Below, one piece after another: positions 44,560 to 54,183 of a DNA stretch of 64,000 nt (within the stretch, counting starts at the first letter, position 1; each line of letters opens with the position of its first letter). Made by a program: the position numbers and the translations under genes. This DNA comes from Hyphomicrobiales bacterium (lineage in GTDB: Bacteria; Pseudomonadota; Alphaproteobacteria; Rhizobiales; Rhizobiaceae). The stretch spans positions 49,072 to 113,071 of the forward strand of contig UCHV01000019.1 of NCBI GenBank assembly GCA_900472395.1, written 5' to 3'. The notes beneath the pieces were generated by a model, which saw only the letters and a list, made by a program, of their open reading frames with translations, did no database searches and was not told where the DNA came from.

Positions 44560-45471
44560 TCAGACCGGCAACAAGGCAGGATCGATCAGTGCGCCGTGAT
44601 GGCCGATGACAGTGGTTGCCACCGCAGCGCCATGAACCGCAGCTTCTGCCGGCGTTGCACCCGTCAGCAGCCGTGAGAGAAAACCGCCGTTAAAACTGTC
44701 CCCTGCGCTGGTCGTATCGACCACGGCCTTTGCCTCGACCGCCGGCACATGCTGAACCTTGCCGTCAAAACTCAGGGTTACGCCGTTCGGGCCGTCTTTG
44801 ACCACAACGTTGGTTACACCGAGCGCGTGATAGCGGGCGATGGTGGCGGCGACGTCGGTATCGCCGAAATGGGCCTTTTCATCGTCAAAGCTCGGCAGAA
44901 CGAGAGACGCAGCACGGGCGCCATCCTCGATCGTCTTCAGCATGATGTCTTTTCCGGCCCACAGGCGGGGGCGGATGTTGGGGTCGAAGGCGACGATCTT
45001 GCCGGATGCCTTGGCGCGGCGCAGTTCCGAGAGCAGGGTTTCGATGGCTTCGGAAGCAAGGATGCCAAGTGTGATGCCGGAGAAATAGACGATGTCGGAG
45101 GCTTCAATCGCCGCGCGCAGGTGGTTTGCGTCATCGGCCAGCTTTTTGGCGGCGGCGGTATCGCGCCAGTAGCTGAATGTGCGTTCGCCGTCCTTCAGGG
45201 TAATCAGGTAGAGGCCGGGTGTCTTGCCGGGCATACGGCGGATCTGGCCGGTGCCGATGCCGGCCTTTGCCATCATGGCCACCATCTCGTCGGACATCGG
45301 GTCGTCGCCGAGCGCGGTGAAATAATCGACAGACCAGTCTTTCGCCAAGCAGGCGCGCATGTACCAGGCGGTGTTGAACGTGTCGCCGGCAAAACCTCTG
45401 CGCAGCAGGCCATCACCCGCCTGCGACAGCTCCACCATACATTCGCCGATCGATAGAAACTTTCCGCCCAA
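44560..45471 (-). CDS. kdgK: 2-keto-3-deoxygluconate kinase-like PfkB sugar kinase
   Basis: About 303 residues: GGKFLSIGECMVELS, FAGDTFNTAWYMRAC, TLKDGERTFSYWRD and the C-terminal VDTTSAGDSFNGGFLSRLL with the catalytic Asp of the PfkB signature. The combination is that of 2-keto-3-deoxygluconate kinase, the last step of uronate catabolism. The TTG at 45471 is preferred since GGGAG lies seven bases upstream and its product begins at the conserved GGKFLSIGE; ATG 45498 has no ribosome-binding site. A RIME-like repeat lies upstream. Confidence 0.8.
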   Translation of the reverse strand: MGGKFLSIGECMVELSQAGDGLLRRGFAGDTFNTAWYMRACLAKDWSVDYFTALGDDPMSDEMVAMMAKAGIGTGQIRRMPGKTPGLYLITLKDGERTFSYWRDTAAAKKLADDANHLRAAIEASDIVYFSGITLGILASEAIETLLSELRRAKASGKIVAFDPNIRPRLWAGKDIMLKTIEDGARAASLVLPSFDDEKAHFGDTDVAATIARYHALGVTNVVVKDGPNGVTLSFDGKVQHVPAVEAKAVVDTTSAGDSFNGGFLSRLLTGATPAEAAVHGAAVATTVIGHHGALIDPALLPV

Positions 45472-45608
45472 AACCGTTCTCCCAACAATTTTCGTCATTT
45501 GGCGATACGCGATGACGGTTTGGGAGGCAAGGGTGGAGTGGGGGATCGCTTGTTCCTTCTCCGTCCTTGCCAAGGCTATCGCATATGGACTGCAAGGGTG
45601 CGCCCAGC

Positions 45609-45740
45609 CGATCTCCCTCCTTGTGGGGGAGATGCCCGGCAGGGCAGAGGGGGGGATCCTGGCGCCAAGGCCGCTTAACCACTCCCCGCCGCCAACCCTC
45701 TGTCACTTTCGTGACATCTCCCCCACAAGGGGGGAGATCG
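45609..45740. repeat. RIME-like intergenic palindromic repeat
   Basis: Outer arms 45609-45634 and 45715-45740 are 26 bases long and complementary with one mismatch (CGATCTCCCTCCTTGTGG... against ...CCACAAGGGGGGAGATCG). Inside, GGCAGAGGG pairs with CCCTCTGTC, so the RNA folds as a long branched hairpin. Elements with CATCTCCCCCACAAGG are familiar as repeats in rhizobial genomes (RIME type). It falls between the end of the opp operon and the start of kdgK, where it may end or stabilise transcripts. Confidence 0.75.
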
Positions 45741-45761
45741 TTGGGAGCAAGACGCGCGGCC

Positions 45762-46772
45762 TCACGCCTCCGGCGGCCGGTCCATGTGGTAACACGCGGC
45801 CGACTGGCCCTGGCGTACCAGTTCGGTCGGCGGCATCTGGGTGCGACAGATATCCGTCGACTTCCAGCAGCGTGGCTGGAAAGGACAGCCCGGCGGCGGG
45901 TTCATCGGCGAGGGCGGATCGCCCTGCAGGCGGATGCGCGAACGCTGGCGGGCGAGTTTCGGATCCGGGATCGGGGCTGCCGAAAACAGTGCCTGCGTAT
46001 AGGGATGGGCCGGAGCGCTGAACACGGTGGCGCAGTCGCCGGCCTCGACGATACGGCCGAGGTACAGCACCAGCACGTCATCCGAGATCAGCCGCACGAC
46101 CGACAGATCGTGGCTGATGAAGATCAGGGTGAGGCCGAACTCCTTGCGCAGTTTTCGCAGGAGCGTGATCACCTGTCCCTGGATCGATACGTCGAGCGCC
46201 GATACCGGCTCGTCGCAGACGATCAGCTTTGGCCGGGTGATGACGGCGCGGGCAATGCCGATGCGTTGGGCCTGACCGCCGGAAAACTCGTGCGGATACC
46301 GGTTGATCATTTCCGGCACGAGGCCGACCGCCGCCATGATCTCCTGAACCCGTTCCAGACGCTGGGCGCGGCTGAGTTTCGGTTCGAACACGGTAAGCGG
46401 TTCGGCGATGATGTCACCCACCGTCATGCGCGGATCGAGCGAGGCGATCGGATCCTGAAAGATGATCTGCATGTCGCGGCGGGCGAGCCGGATCTGCTCC
46501 GGCGTCAGATCCAGCAGGTTCTTGCCCTGCCAGACGACGCGGCCTTTTTGTGCACGGATAAGCTGGAGAATGGAGCGCCCGAGCGTGGATTTTCCGCAGC
46601 CGGATTCCCCGACGATGCCGAGCGTGCGGCCTTCCTTCAGTTCGAAAGACACATCATTGACGGCGGTCAGCATTGTCGGCTTCCGGAAGAACGACTTTGC
46701 CTCGATCTCGAACTGAGTGGTGAGGTTTTCGACCTTGAGCAGGGTCTGCCCCGGTGTGTTTTGGTCAAGCAT
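45762..46772 (-). CDS. oppF: Oligopeptide ABC transporter ATP-binding protein (OppF type)
   Basis: 336 residues. Walker A GESGCGKSTLG, signature FSGGQAQRIG, Walker B LIVCDEPVSALD and the C-terminal oligo_HPY tail HPYTQALFSAAPIPDP with a Cys-rich GCPFQPRCWKSTDICR stretch, typical of the Opp/Dpp class. Powers peptide import with its OppD partner. Overlaps the oppD gene by eight bases. Last gene of the operon. Confidence 0.93.
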   Translation of the reverse strand: MLDQNTPGQTLLKVENLTTQFEIEAKSFFRKPTMLTAVNDVSFELKEGRTLGIVGESGCGKSTLGRSILQLIRAQKGRVVWQGKNLLDLTPEQIRLARRDMQIIFQDPIASLDPRMTVGDIIAEPLTVFEPKLSRAQRLERVQEIMAAVGLVPEMINRYPHEFSGGQAQRIGIARAVITRPKLIVCDEPVSALDVSIQGQVITLLRKLRKEFGLTLIFISHDLSVVRLISDDVLVLYLGRIVEAGDCATVFSAPAHPYTQALFSAAPIPDPKLARQRSRIRLQGDPPSPMNPPPGCPFQPRCWKSTDICRTQMPPTELVRQGQSAACYHMDRPPEA

Positions 46773-47772
46773 GGGTCAACAGCTCCTCACGACGCGGGAA
46801 GGGGTGGAAACAGGCGGCGCAATGCTGCGGCGCCAATGTTTCGAGCTGCGGCGGACGATCGATGCAATCATCCTGAACCTTGGGACAGCGTGGCGAGAAA
46901 TTGCAGCCTTTTGGCAGATGCTGCAGGTTCGGCGGACGGCCGGGAATGACGACGAGGTCGTCGACATCCTGATCGGGCCGCGGGATCGCCGCATGTAGCG
47001 CCGCCGTATAGGGATGCGCCGGCTTTTCGAACAGTTCGTCGACCGGCGCTTCCTCGACAATGTTGCCGGCATACATAACGGCAACGCGGTCGGCGAGGCC
47101 GGCGACGACGCCGAGATCGTGGGTGATCATCAGCAGTGCCGTGTTCATCTCGGCGGTCAGATCGTTGAAAAGGTCAAGGATCTGCGCCTGAATGGTGACG
47201 TCGAGAGCGGTGGTCGGCTCGTCGGCGATCAGGAGTTTGGGTTTGGTGAGCAGCGCCATGGCGATGACGATGCGCTGGCGCATGCCGCCCGACAGTTCAT
47301 GCGGGTAGAGGTTGAAGCGGCGGGTCGGGTCAGGGATGCCGACACGCTTGAGCATGTCGAGCGCCTCGATCGAGGCTGCCTTGGCGGTAAAACCGCGATG
47401 AATCTCAAGCTGTTCCGTCAGTTGCCGGGATATCTTGAGAGATGGATTCAAGGCGGTCATCGGGTCCTGGAAGACCATCGCCATGTCCTTGCCACGCACC
47501 TTGTCGAGCTCGCGCGGCTTCAATGCCAGCACGTCGCGGCCTTCCAGCAGCGCCTGACCGGAAGTCTGGCCGTTCTTGGCGAGCAGGCCCATGATGCCGA
47601 GAAACGTCTGGCTTTTGCCCGATCCGCTTTCGCCGACGATGGCGATGCGCTCGCCGCGACGGACGGTAAGGTTCATGTTCGAGACGGCCTTCACGTCGCC
47701 ATCCGGCGTCTTGAAGGTGATCGAATAGTCCTTCAGTTCCAGAAGGACGTCTTTCTGCGTCTGATCTGTCAT
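46765..47772 (-). CDS. oppD: Oligopeptide ABC transporter ATP-binding protein (OppD type)
   Basis: 335 residues. Walker [12 protein letters not shown], signature [12 protein letters not shown], Walker [13 protein letters not shown], and the oligo_HPY tail with [20 protein letters not shown]. The ATG at 47772 directly follows the stop of oppC; the open frame upstream overlaps oppC and is not protein-like. Pairs with OppF as the heterodimeric motor. Confidence 0.93.
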   Translation of the reverse strand: MTDQTQKDVLLELKDYSITFKTPDGDVKAVSNMNLTVRRGERIAIVGESGSGKSQTFLGIMGLLAKNGQTSGQALLEGRDVLALKPRELDKVRGKDMAMVFQDPMTALNPSLKISRQLTEQLEIHRGFTAKAASIEALDMLKRVGIPDPTRRFNLYPHELSGGMRQRIVIAMALLTKPKLLIADEPTTALDVTIQAQILDLFNDLTAEMNTALLMITHDLGVVAGLADRVAVMYAGNIVEEAPVDELFEKPAHPYTAALHAAIPRPDQDVDDLVVIPGRPPNLQHLPKGCNFSPRCPKVQDDCIDRPPQLETLAPQHCAACFHPFPRREELLTHA

Positions 47773-47773
47773 G

Positions 47774-48691
47774 TCAGCGATCCTTCGGGTCGAACGCGTC
47801 GCGCAGGCCGTCGCCGATGAACAACAGGCTGAGCAGCAGCGAGACAAGGAAGACGGCCGGGAAGGCCAAGAGCCACGGCATGCTTTCCATGGCGTCGGTG
47901 CCCTCTGCGATCAGTGTGCCGAGCGAGGTCAGCGGTTCCTGAACGCCGAAACCGAGATAGGACAAGAAGCTTTCCGTCGCGATGATTTCCGGCACTGTGA
48001 GGGCGGCGAAGATGACCACCGGCCCGACGAGGTTCGGGATGATGTGTTTGGTGATGATTTTCAGCGGCTTCTGGCCGGAAGCGCGGGCCGCTTCCACGAA
48101 TTCGCGGTGTTTGAGCGAGAGCGTCTGGCCGCGCACGATGCGGGCCATGGTCAGCCATTCCAGAGCGCCGATCGCTGCGAACAGCAGATAGACGTTACGG
48201 CCGAAAATCACCATCAGCAGGATAACGAAAAGGATGTAGGGAAGCGCGTACATGATGTCGACGAAGCGCATCATGATCGAATCCAACCGGCCACCGAAAT
48301 AGCCGGAGATCGCACCGTAAAGCACGCCGATGACCACCGAGACGAGGGTGGCGACGAAGGCGACGGCGAGCGAGACGCGGGTGCCGTAAAGCACGCGGGC
48401 AAGCAGGTCGCGGCCGTTCGGGTCGGTGCCAAAATAGTGGCCGTCTTCCCAGGATGGTGGCGCGCGGAAGGCGGCCCAATCCGGGTCCTCGTAATTGTGC
48501 GGGATGAAGTATGGGCCGAGGAAGGCGACGAGGATCAGCAGGACCAGGACAACGATCGAAACGACCGCCGCCTTGTTGCGACAGAGCCTGCGCATGGCGT
48601 CCTTGGTGAGCGAACGACCTTCCGGGGAAAGACCTTCCGCTTCCAGCAGTTCGGCTGCGAGCAGCTCTCTTTTTGCGGGATTGAGGATCAT
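47774..48691 (-). CDS. oppC: Oligopeptide ABC transporter permease (OppC type)
   Basis: 305 residues with six membrane segments and a long N-terminus. The EAA loop that meets the ATPases is EFVEAARASGQKPLKIITKHIIPN, and HYFGTDPNGRDLLARVLYGTRVSL is the usual OppC start of the permease domain. Overlaps oppB by four bases. Confidence 0.93.
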   Translation of the reverse strand: MILNPAKRELLAAELLEAEGLSPEGRSLTKDAMRRLCRNKAAVVSIVVLVLLILVAFLGPYFIPHNYEDPDWAAFRAPPSWEDGHYFGTDPNGRDLLARVLYGTRVSLAVAFVATLVSVVIGVLYGAISGYFGGRLDSIMMRFVDIMYALPYILFVILLMVIFGRNVYLLFAAIGALEWLTMARIVRGQTLSLKHREFVEAARASGQKPLKIITKHIIPNLVGPVVIFAALTVPEIIATESFLSYLGFGVQEPLTSLGTLIAEGTDAMESMPWLLAFPAVFLVSLLLSLLFIGDGLRDAFDPKDR

Positions 48692-49611
48692 CTGTTTCTC
48701 ACTTTCGGATCAAGCCAGGCATAGGCGATATCGACGATGAGGTTCAGGAAGACGATCAGGACCATGTAGAAAATGACCGTGCCGAGAACCATGCCGTAAT
48801 CGCGGTTCAATGCTGCGTTGATGAAGTAGCGGCCGATGCCGGGAAGCCCGAAGATGCTTTCGACGACCAGCGAGCCGGTGAGAAGGTAACTCGCCGCCGG
48901 GCCGAGGTAGGAGACGACCGGCATCATGGCGGGTTTCAGCGCATGGCGCATGACCGTCAGCCGTGGGCCGATACCCTTGGCCTTGGCGGTACGGATGAAA
49001 TTCTGGTTCATCACTTCGATCATCGAACCGCGGGTAATGCGCGAGATGCGCCCCGCATGCGGCAGCGCCATCACCACGACCGGCAGCACGAGATATTTCA
49101 GCGAGCCATCACCCCAGCCACCGACCGGCAGCCATGCCAGCTGGATGCCGAAGACGAGCTGGAGGATGGGGGCGATGAGAAAGTTCGGGAACACGACGCC
49201 CACCAGAATCATCGCGCCGAGCACATAGTCCGGCATCTTGTTCTGATAGAGCGCCCCAAGACAGCCGACGGCGACGCCGATGATGATGGCGAGCGCAAAG
49301 GCGGTCATGCCGAGCGTGAACGTGTAAGGCAGGCCGATCATGATCTGCTGGGCGACGTTGAAATCCTCGCTGGAGAATGACGGGCCGAGGTCGCCGCGCA
49401 GGAGATCACCGACATAATAAAGATACTGCTGGATCAGCGGTTTATCGAGATTGTAGTGGGCCGCAAGGTTTTGCAGGATCGCCGGCGGCAGCGAGCGTTC
49501 CCCGTCAAAAGGCCCACCGGGCGCGAGACGAAGAACGAAAAAACAGGCTGTCACGGCGATCCACAAGACCGGGATCGTCGACAGCAATCGACGGAAAGCG
49601 TAGCTGAGCAT
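48688..49611 (-). CDS. oppB: Oligopeptide ABC transporter permease (OppB type)
   Basis: 307 residues starting MLSYAFRRLLSTIPVLWIAV, six membrane segments, and the EAA loop NFIRTAKAKGIGPRLTVMRHALKPAM. Typical OppB with a LAPGGPFDGER loop after the first helix. It follows a 152-base gap after oppA that contains a stem-loop at 49707-49735. Start 49611 matches the family; the longer frame is basic and not conserved-looking. Confidence 0.93.
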   Translation of the reverse strand: MLSYAFRRLLSTIPVLWIAVTACFFVLRLAPGGPFDGERSLPPAILQNLAAHYNLDKPLIQQYLYYVGDLLRGDLGPSFSSEDFNVAQQIMIGLPYTFTLGMTAFALAIIIGVAVGCLGALYQNKMPDYVLGAMILVGVVFPNFLIAPILQLVFGIQLAWLPVGGWGDGSLKYLVLPVVVMALPHAGRISRITRGSMIEVMNQNFIRTAKAKGIGPRLTVMRHALKPAMMPVVSYLGPAASYLLTGSLVVESIFGLPGIGRYFINAALNRDYGMVLGTVIFYMVLIVFLNLIVDIAYAWLDPKVRNR

Positions 49612-49706
49612 TTTTATGTTCTGGTCGGGTCTTGTCCCCCGCCGCTTCATGCCGATGACCCATAAGTCCCGGGTCAAGCGCGGCCGCAGCACCTTAAAGC
49701 GCTACG

Positions 49707-49735
49707 GCGTCGTGCGCGATGGAGGCGCACGACGC
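49707..49735. other. Stem-loop between oppA and oppB
   Basis: GCGTCGTGCGC and GCGCACGACGC, an 11-base-pair perfect stem around a seven-base loop (GATGGAG), with no T run. In many opp operons such a hairpin protects the binding-protein mRNA or partly attenuates read-through, so that OppA is made in excess. Confidence 0.6.
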
Positions 49736-49763
49736 TGCGGAGCGAAAGATCCCTGACTCCCTG

Positions 49764-51344
49764 TTATTCTTTGATCGAGAGCCAGCGCGTGCGGTGAATA
49801 TCCTGCACGTTGTCTTCAAAGCCGGAGATTTTCGGCGATACCACGTTCTTGGAAACGTAGTAGTAGATAGGCAGCGCGGCACTGTCGTCGAGCGCGATCT
49901 TTTCGGCCTGTTTGAAGAGCTCAGCGCGCTTCTTCAGGTCCTTTTCCAGATTGCCGTCCTTGATCAGCTTGTCGTATTCGGCATTCGACCAACGGCCGTA
50001 GTTCATGGGCACGCCGGTCACGAGCAGGTTCAGGAAGTTGTCCGGGTCGTTATAGTCTGCGAGCCAGCCGGCGCGGCCGACCTGTACGTCGCCGCGCTGA
50101 AGCTGGTCGTAATGAACCTTGGTTTCGGCATTGACGAGTTCGACATTGACGCCAAGCGGCTTCCACATGGCGGCAATGGCAACGGCAATGCGCTTGTGGT
50201 TATCGTTGGTGTTGTACTTGAGCTGCAGGGTCAGCGGTTTGGAGGGGCCGAAACCTGCTTCGGTCAGCAGTTTCTTGGCTTCCTCGACCTTCTGCTTGTA
50301 AGGCTCATCCTTCCACGAAACGTAGGAGGGCTCGTCATAATTTGCCGTGCCCGGCGGCACCCAGGAATAGGCCGGCAGTTCGCCGGTGCCCAAAATCTGC
50401 GGGCCGATGACTTCGCGGTTTATCGCCATGGAAAGCGCCTGGCGGACGCGCTTGTCCTTGGTCGGCTCTGTCTGCGAGTTGATGACGTAATAATAGAGAC
50501 CCGAGAACGGTGCGACATGCGCCTGACCCGGCAGGTTTTTCTTCATCCACTCGTACTGGTCGGTCGGGAAGTCCGTGAGGATATCGAATTCACCGGCGCG
50601 ATAGCGCTTCAATGCGGCTTCCTGGTCTTCCAGAACGAAGAACTTGGCACCGTCGATCTTCAGGTTGGCCGCGCCGTAATACTGATCGTTTTTTGCCGTC
50701 GTAACGTGCGAACCCGGAACCCATTCGACCGGCTTATACGGACCATTGGTCACGATGGTGCCGATCTTCACCCAGTCCGCACCCTTTGCCTCGACCAGAT
50801 GCTTTGGAACCGGATAAGCGGTGTAGTGCATCAGGGAGTTGATGAAATAGGGGGTGGGGTTTTCGAGGGTGATCTCGAGCGTCTTGTCGTCGATGGCCTT
50901 GACGCCGAGCTGGCTGGCATCGGCGATTTCGCCCTTGTTGATCTTTTCGGCATTCTTGATCGTATACTGGAGATAGGCGTAATCGGCAGCGGCCTTCGGG
51001 TCCATCAGACGCTGGAAGGCGAAGACGAAGTCACCGGCGGTGACCGGCTGGCCGTCCGACCACTTGATGCCGTCGCGCAGCTTGAACGTATAAACGAGGC
51101 CGTCGTCGGAGATCGTCCAGCTTTCGGCCTGGCCCGGGATCGGGTTGACCTTCGCGTCTTCGGTTACCAGACCTTCGAAGATATCGCCGGCGATGCGGTT
51201 TTCCCAGTCACCCGACAATTTCTGTGGATCGAGCGACTGCGGGTCGCCACCATTGTGGATGTTGATCGTCGCCGCGTGGGCGGAACAAGCCAGCAATGCG
51301 CCAAACATCGCTGTCGCCAAGAATTTCTTGCTGAAGTGATACAT
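49764..51344 (-). CDS. oppA: Oligopeptide ABC transporter periplasmic binding protein (OppA type)
   Basis: 526 residues: signal peptide (about 1-25, ACSAHA-A), then an SBP_bac_5 fold with NIHNGGDPQSLDPQKLSG, FEGLVTEDAKVNPIPGQAESWTISDDGLVYTFKLRDGIKWSDGQPVTAGDFVFAFQRLMDPK and the late GRAGWLADYNDPDNFLNLL. Binds peptides for the OppBCDF importer and may also supply murein peptides. First gene of the minus-strand operon. ATG 51344 was chosen for its signal peptide. Confidence 0.94.
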   Translation of the reverse strand: MYHFSKKFLATAMFGALLACSAHAATINIHNGGDPQSLDPQKLSGDWENRIAGDIFEGLVTEDAKVNPIPGQAESWTISDDGLVYTFKLRDGIKWSDGQPVTAGDFVFAFQRLMDPKAAADYAYLQYTIKNAEKINKGEIADASQLGVKAIDDKTLEITLENPTPYFINSLMHYTAYPVPKHLVEAKGADWVKIGTIVTNGPYKPVEWVPGSHVTTAKNDQYYGAANLKIDGAKFFVLEDQEAALKRYRAGEFDILTDFPTDQYEWMKKNLPGQAHVAPFSGLYYYVINSQTEPTKDKRVRQALSMAINREVIGPQILGTGELPAYSWVPPGTANYDEPSYVSWKDEPYKQKVEEAKKLLTEAGFGPSKPLTLQLKYNTNDNHKRIAVAIAAMWKPLGVNVELVNAETKVHYDQLQRGDVQVGRAGWLADYNDPDNFLNLLVTGVPMNYGRWSNAEYDKLIKDGNLEKDLKKRAELFKQAEKIALDDSAALPIYYYVSKNVVSPKISGFEDNVQDIHRTRWLSIKE

Positions 51345-51633
51345 TGGGAAAACCCCCACCTTTCCAAGGCTTCAAAGCCTCTTTTTTCATTCATGTTCCC
51401 GTTTTCCGACAGGCGGAAAGGCGCCACACTAGTGCCACGAATGCGACATTGTAACCCCCCGGATTTTTGGGGTCCGGCGTCCTGCCAATCAGCGAACTGT
51501 CATCGAGATTGCATCCAATGCGATCAAATTACGGTTCAAATCTCTGTTACGGCGCGTTTGGCGACCATCGGTTGCCTTTTGCCGGATGCGGCTTAGGTTG
51601 TCAGGAACCGAACATTTCGAGAGGTACATGCTT

Positions 51634-53277
51634 ATGATTTCGCAGGCAGACATCCGATCCGATTGGTGGCGCGGAGCCGTGATCTACCAGGTCTATCCAC
51701 GCTCTTTTCAGGACACCACGGGTGACGGGCTAGGCGATATCAAAGGCGTTACAGAGCGGCTGGGGCATATCGCCTCGCTTGGCGTCGATGCCATCTGGCT
51801 ATCCCCGTTTTTCACCTCGCCAATGGCCGACATGGGCTATGACGTCTCGGATTACTGCAATGTCGATCCGATGTTCGGCACGCTTGCCGATTTCGACGAG
51901 ATGATGACCGAAGCGCATCGCCTTGGTTTGAAAGTGATCATCGACCAGGTGATTTCTCACACTTCCGATCAGCATCCCTGGTTCATCGAAAGCCGTTCCA
52001 GCCGCACCAATCCGAAGGCGGACTGGTATGTTTGGGCGGATGCCAAGCCGGATGGCACGGCGCCGACGAACTGGCTCTCCATCTTCGGCGGCCCAGGATG
52101 GGAATGGGATGGCGTGCGCAAGCAATATTACATGCACAATTTCCTGATCTCGCAGCCGGATCTGAACTTTCACAATCCGGATGTGCAGGATGCCATGCTG
52201 GACACCGTGAAATTCTGGCTCGACCGTGGCGTCGATGGTTTCCGCCTCGATACGGTGAACTATTATTTCCACGACAAGCAGCTTCGAAACAATCCGCCGA
52301 TGGTCTACGACACCGATGGCGCGGGGATGGAGACAGACACCAATCCCTATTCGATGCAGAACCACCTCTATGACAAGACACAGCCGGAAAACATTGATTT
52401 CCTGAAATGTTTTCGCAAATTGCTCGACAGCTACGAGGGCCGGGCGAGTGTCGGCGAGGTGGGTGACGGGCCGCGCTCACTGAACACGCTGGCGCTTTAT
52501 ACGACTGGTAATGACAAGCTGCACATGTGCTATACGTTCGATCTGCTCGGACCGGCTTTCGATGCGAGCTATATCCGCAAGGTCATGCAGACCGTGCTCG
52601 ACACGGTGGTGAACGGCTGGGTGTGCTGGGCGTTTTCCAACCACGACGTCATTCGTCACGTCACCCGCTTCATCGAAACGCCGGCAGAACAGGATCGCGT
52701 CGCAAAACTTTCGGCAACTCTGATCGCGACGCTGCGTGGTTCGATCTGCCTCTATCAAGGCGAGGAACTGGGACTTACGGAGGCTGAACTTTCCTTCGAG
52801 GATCTGCGCGACCCCTACGGCATCCGCTTCTGGCCGGCTTTCAAGGGGCGCGACGGATGCCGCACGCCGATGGTATGGGACAGCGCCAAACCGCATGCCG
52901 GTTTCACCGAAGGCACCAAGACGTGGCTGCCGGTGCCGAGAGAGCATGCGGTGCGCGCCGTCGATGCACAGGAGAAGCTGGCGGATTCCGTTCTGGCGCA
53001 TTACCGCGCGACGATCGCCTTCCGCAAATCACATGCGGCACTGATCGATGGCGACATGACGTTTATCGAAACCAATCAGGACCTGCTGGCTTTCGAACGT
53101 GAGAAAGGCGGCGAGAAACTGCTGTTTGTCTATAACCTCACCCGACAGCCTCAAAATTTCACGCTGCCCAAAAGGCTTGGTGATGTGATGCCGGTCGATC
53201 TTCCGGGCTTTGTGTCGAAGCTCGAGGGGGGCGTCGTCAAACTTGATGCCATCGACGTGTTCTGCGCGCGGGTGTGA
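51634..53277 (+). CDS. aglA: GH13 alpha-glucosidase (AglA-like)
   Basis: 547 residues of glycoside hydrolase 13: DWWRGAVIYQVYPRSFQDTTGDGLGDIKGVTERL, GVDAIWLSPFFTSPMADMGYDV, GVDGFRLDTVNYYF with nucleophile Asp, RASVGEVGD with acid Glu and FSNHDVIRH with transition-state Asp. The catalytic set is complete. Likely hydrolyses sucrose- or maltose-type alpha-glucosides in the cytoplasm. Rhizobial aglA usually sits with the aglEFGK transport genes, which are absent here; a copy next to a peptide transporter and LRR gene is unusual. ATG 51634 has GAGG nine bases upstream. Overlaps the LRR gene by four bases. Confidence 0.9.
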   Translation: MISQADIRSDWWRGAVIYQVYPRSFQDTTGDGLGDIKGVTERLGHIASLGVDAIWLSPFFTSPMADMGYDVSDYCNVDPMFGTLADFDEMMTEAHRLGLKVIIDQVISHTSDQHPWFIESRSSRTNPKADWYVWADAKPDGTAPTNWLSIFGGPGWEWDGVRKQYYMHNFLISQPDLNFHNPDVQDAMLDTVKFWLDRGVDGFRLDTVNYYFHDKQLRNNPPMVYDTDGAGMETDTNPYSMQNHLYDKTQPENIDFLKCFRKLLDSYEGRASVGEVGDGPRSLNTLALYTTGNDKLHMCYTFDLLGPAFDASYIRKVMQTVLDTVVNGWVCWAFSNHDVIRHVTRFIETPAEQDRVAKLSATLIATLRGSICLYQGEELGLTEAELSFEDLRDPYGIRFWPAFKGRDGCRTPMVWDSAKPHAGFTEGTKTWLPVPREHAVRAVDAQEKLADSVLAHYRATIAFRKSHAALIDGDMTFIETNQDLLAFEREKGGEKLLFVYNLTRQPQNFTLPKRLGDVMPVDLPGFVSKLEGGVVKLDAIDVFCARV

Positions 53278-54164
53278 CGGTGACGCCTCGCATTCCTCCC
53301 TGGGCTGACGAGCTGCCAAGCGACCTGAACTCGGAGCAAGGCCTTCAGGTCGCGATCGACCGGATCGCTTGGCGCAATGCCGGGCGGCCGGACCCTTCCG
53401 ATTCTGGTGACTGGAAGGAAGACGACAAGCTGTCCTACGTTTTTGGGCGGCATTCCCACGATACGCTTGAGATTGGCGGCCTGAAGCTGCGTCAGCTTCC
53501 ACCGCAACTTTTTGACATGCAGGAGCTGGGCTACCTGTTTCTTTCGAACAATCGCCTTGAAACCCTGCCGCCGCAGTTTTGTGAACGATTGAGGCTGGAA
53601 GGGCTCACTCTCGACCGCAATCCGTTGCGGTCTGTGCCTGCTGAATTGTTCGAAATGCCCGGTCTCGACAATCTGTCCTTATCGGGCACGCCACTCATTG
53701 ATTTACCGGTGCCGCGGCAGGCCAATCCAAGCCTCAAGGTTCTCATTCTCGACGATATGCACTGGCTGGATTTTCCGCAAAACTTCCTGTCGCGTTTTCC
53801 AAAACTCAAGTCACTGTCGTTTTCGCGGTGCGAGCAGGGCATCATCCCGCAGGCGGTCTTCAATCTTCCGGATCTGATGCAGCTTTGTGCCGATGGCAAC
53901 CCGATCAAGGTCTTACCAGCGCAGATTGGTCAGTTGAGCAATATCCAGTCGCTTAAGCTGAAAAATTGCGAATTGACCACGCTGCCCAAGGCTTTGAGTC
54001 AACTGACCCAGCTGGAAAACAAGGCGGGGAGCGGCGGCCCGTTCGGGCTGCATATCGGCGGAAATCCGTTCAAGGACAAGGATTTGAAGCGGATCGCCAA
54101 GCTGAAGAACCCGGCGATGACAACCGAGGCACTGGCTTGGGCACGGGATATCGGATCGGACTGA
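53274..54164 (+). CDS. Leucine-rich repeat protein
   Basis: 296 residues, mostly 22-24-residue leucine-rich repeats: LKLRQLPPQLFDMQELGYLFLSNNRLETLPPQF, then LEGLTLDRNPLRSVPAELFEMPGLDNLSLSGTPLIDLP and LKLKNCELTTLPKALSQLTQL. No signal peptide or membrane segment, so probably cytoplasmic protein-protein binding. Starts with GTG overlapping the aglA stop by four bases, so translation is coupled. Role unknown; coupling of an LRR gene to an alpha-glucosidase gene is odd. Confidence 0.78.
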   Translation: MTVTPRIPPWADELPSDLNSEQGLQVAIDRIAWRNAGRPDPSDSGDWKEDDKLSYVFGRHSHDTLEIGGLKLRQLPPQLFDMQELGYLFLSNNRLETLPPQFCERLRLEGLTLDRNPLRSVPAELFEMPGLDNLSLSGTPLIDLPVPRQANPSLKVLILDDMHWLDFPQNFLSRFPKLKSLSFSRCEQGIIPQAVFNLPDLMQLCADGNPIKVLPAQIGQLSNIQSLKLKNCELTTLPKALSQLTQLENKAGSGGPFGLHIGGNPFKDKDLKRIAKLKNPAMTTEALAWARDIGSD

Positions 54165-54183
54165 CAACGGTGGGGTGGACGTG

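Noticed and set aside
49719..51596. Long plus-strand open frame opposite oppA
   Set aside because: Antisense to a clear oligopeptide-binding protein; the reading frame has no domain or start signal.
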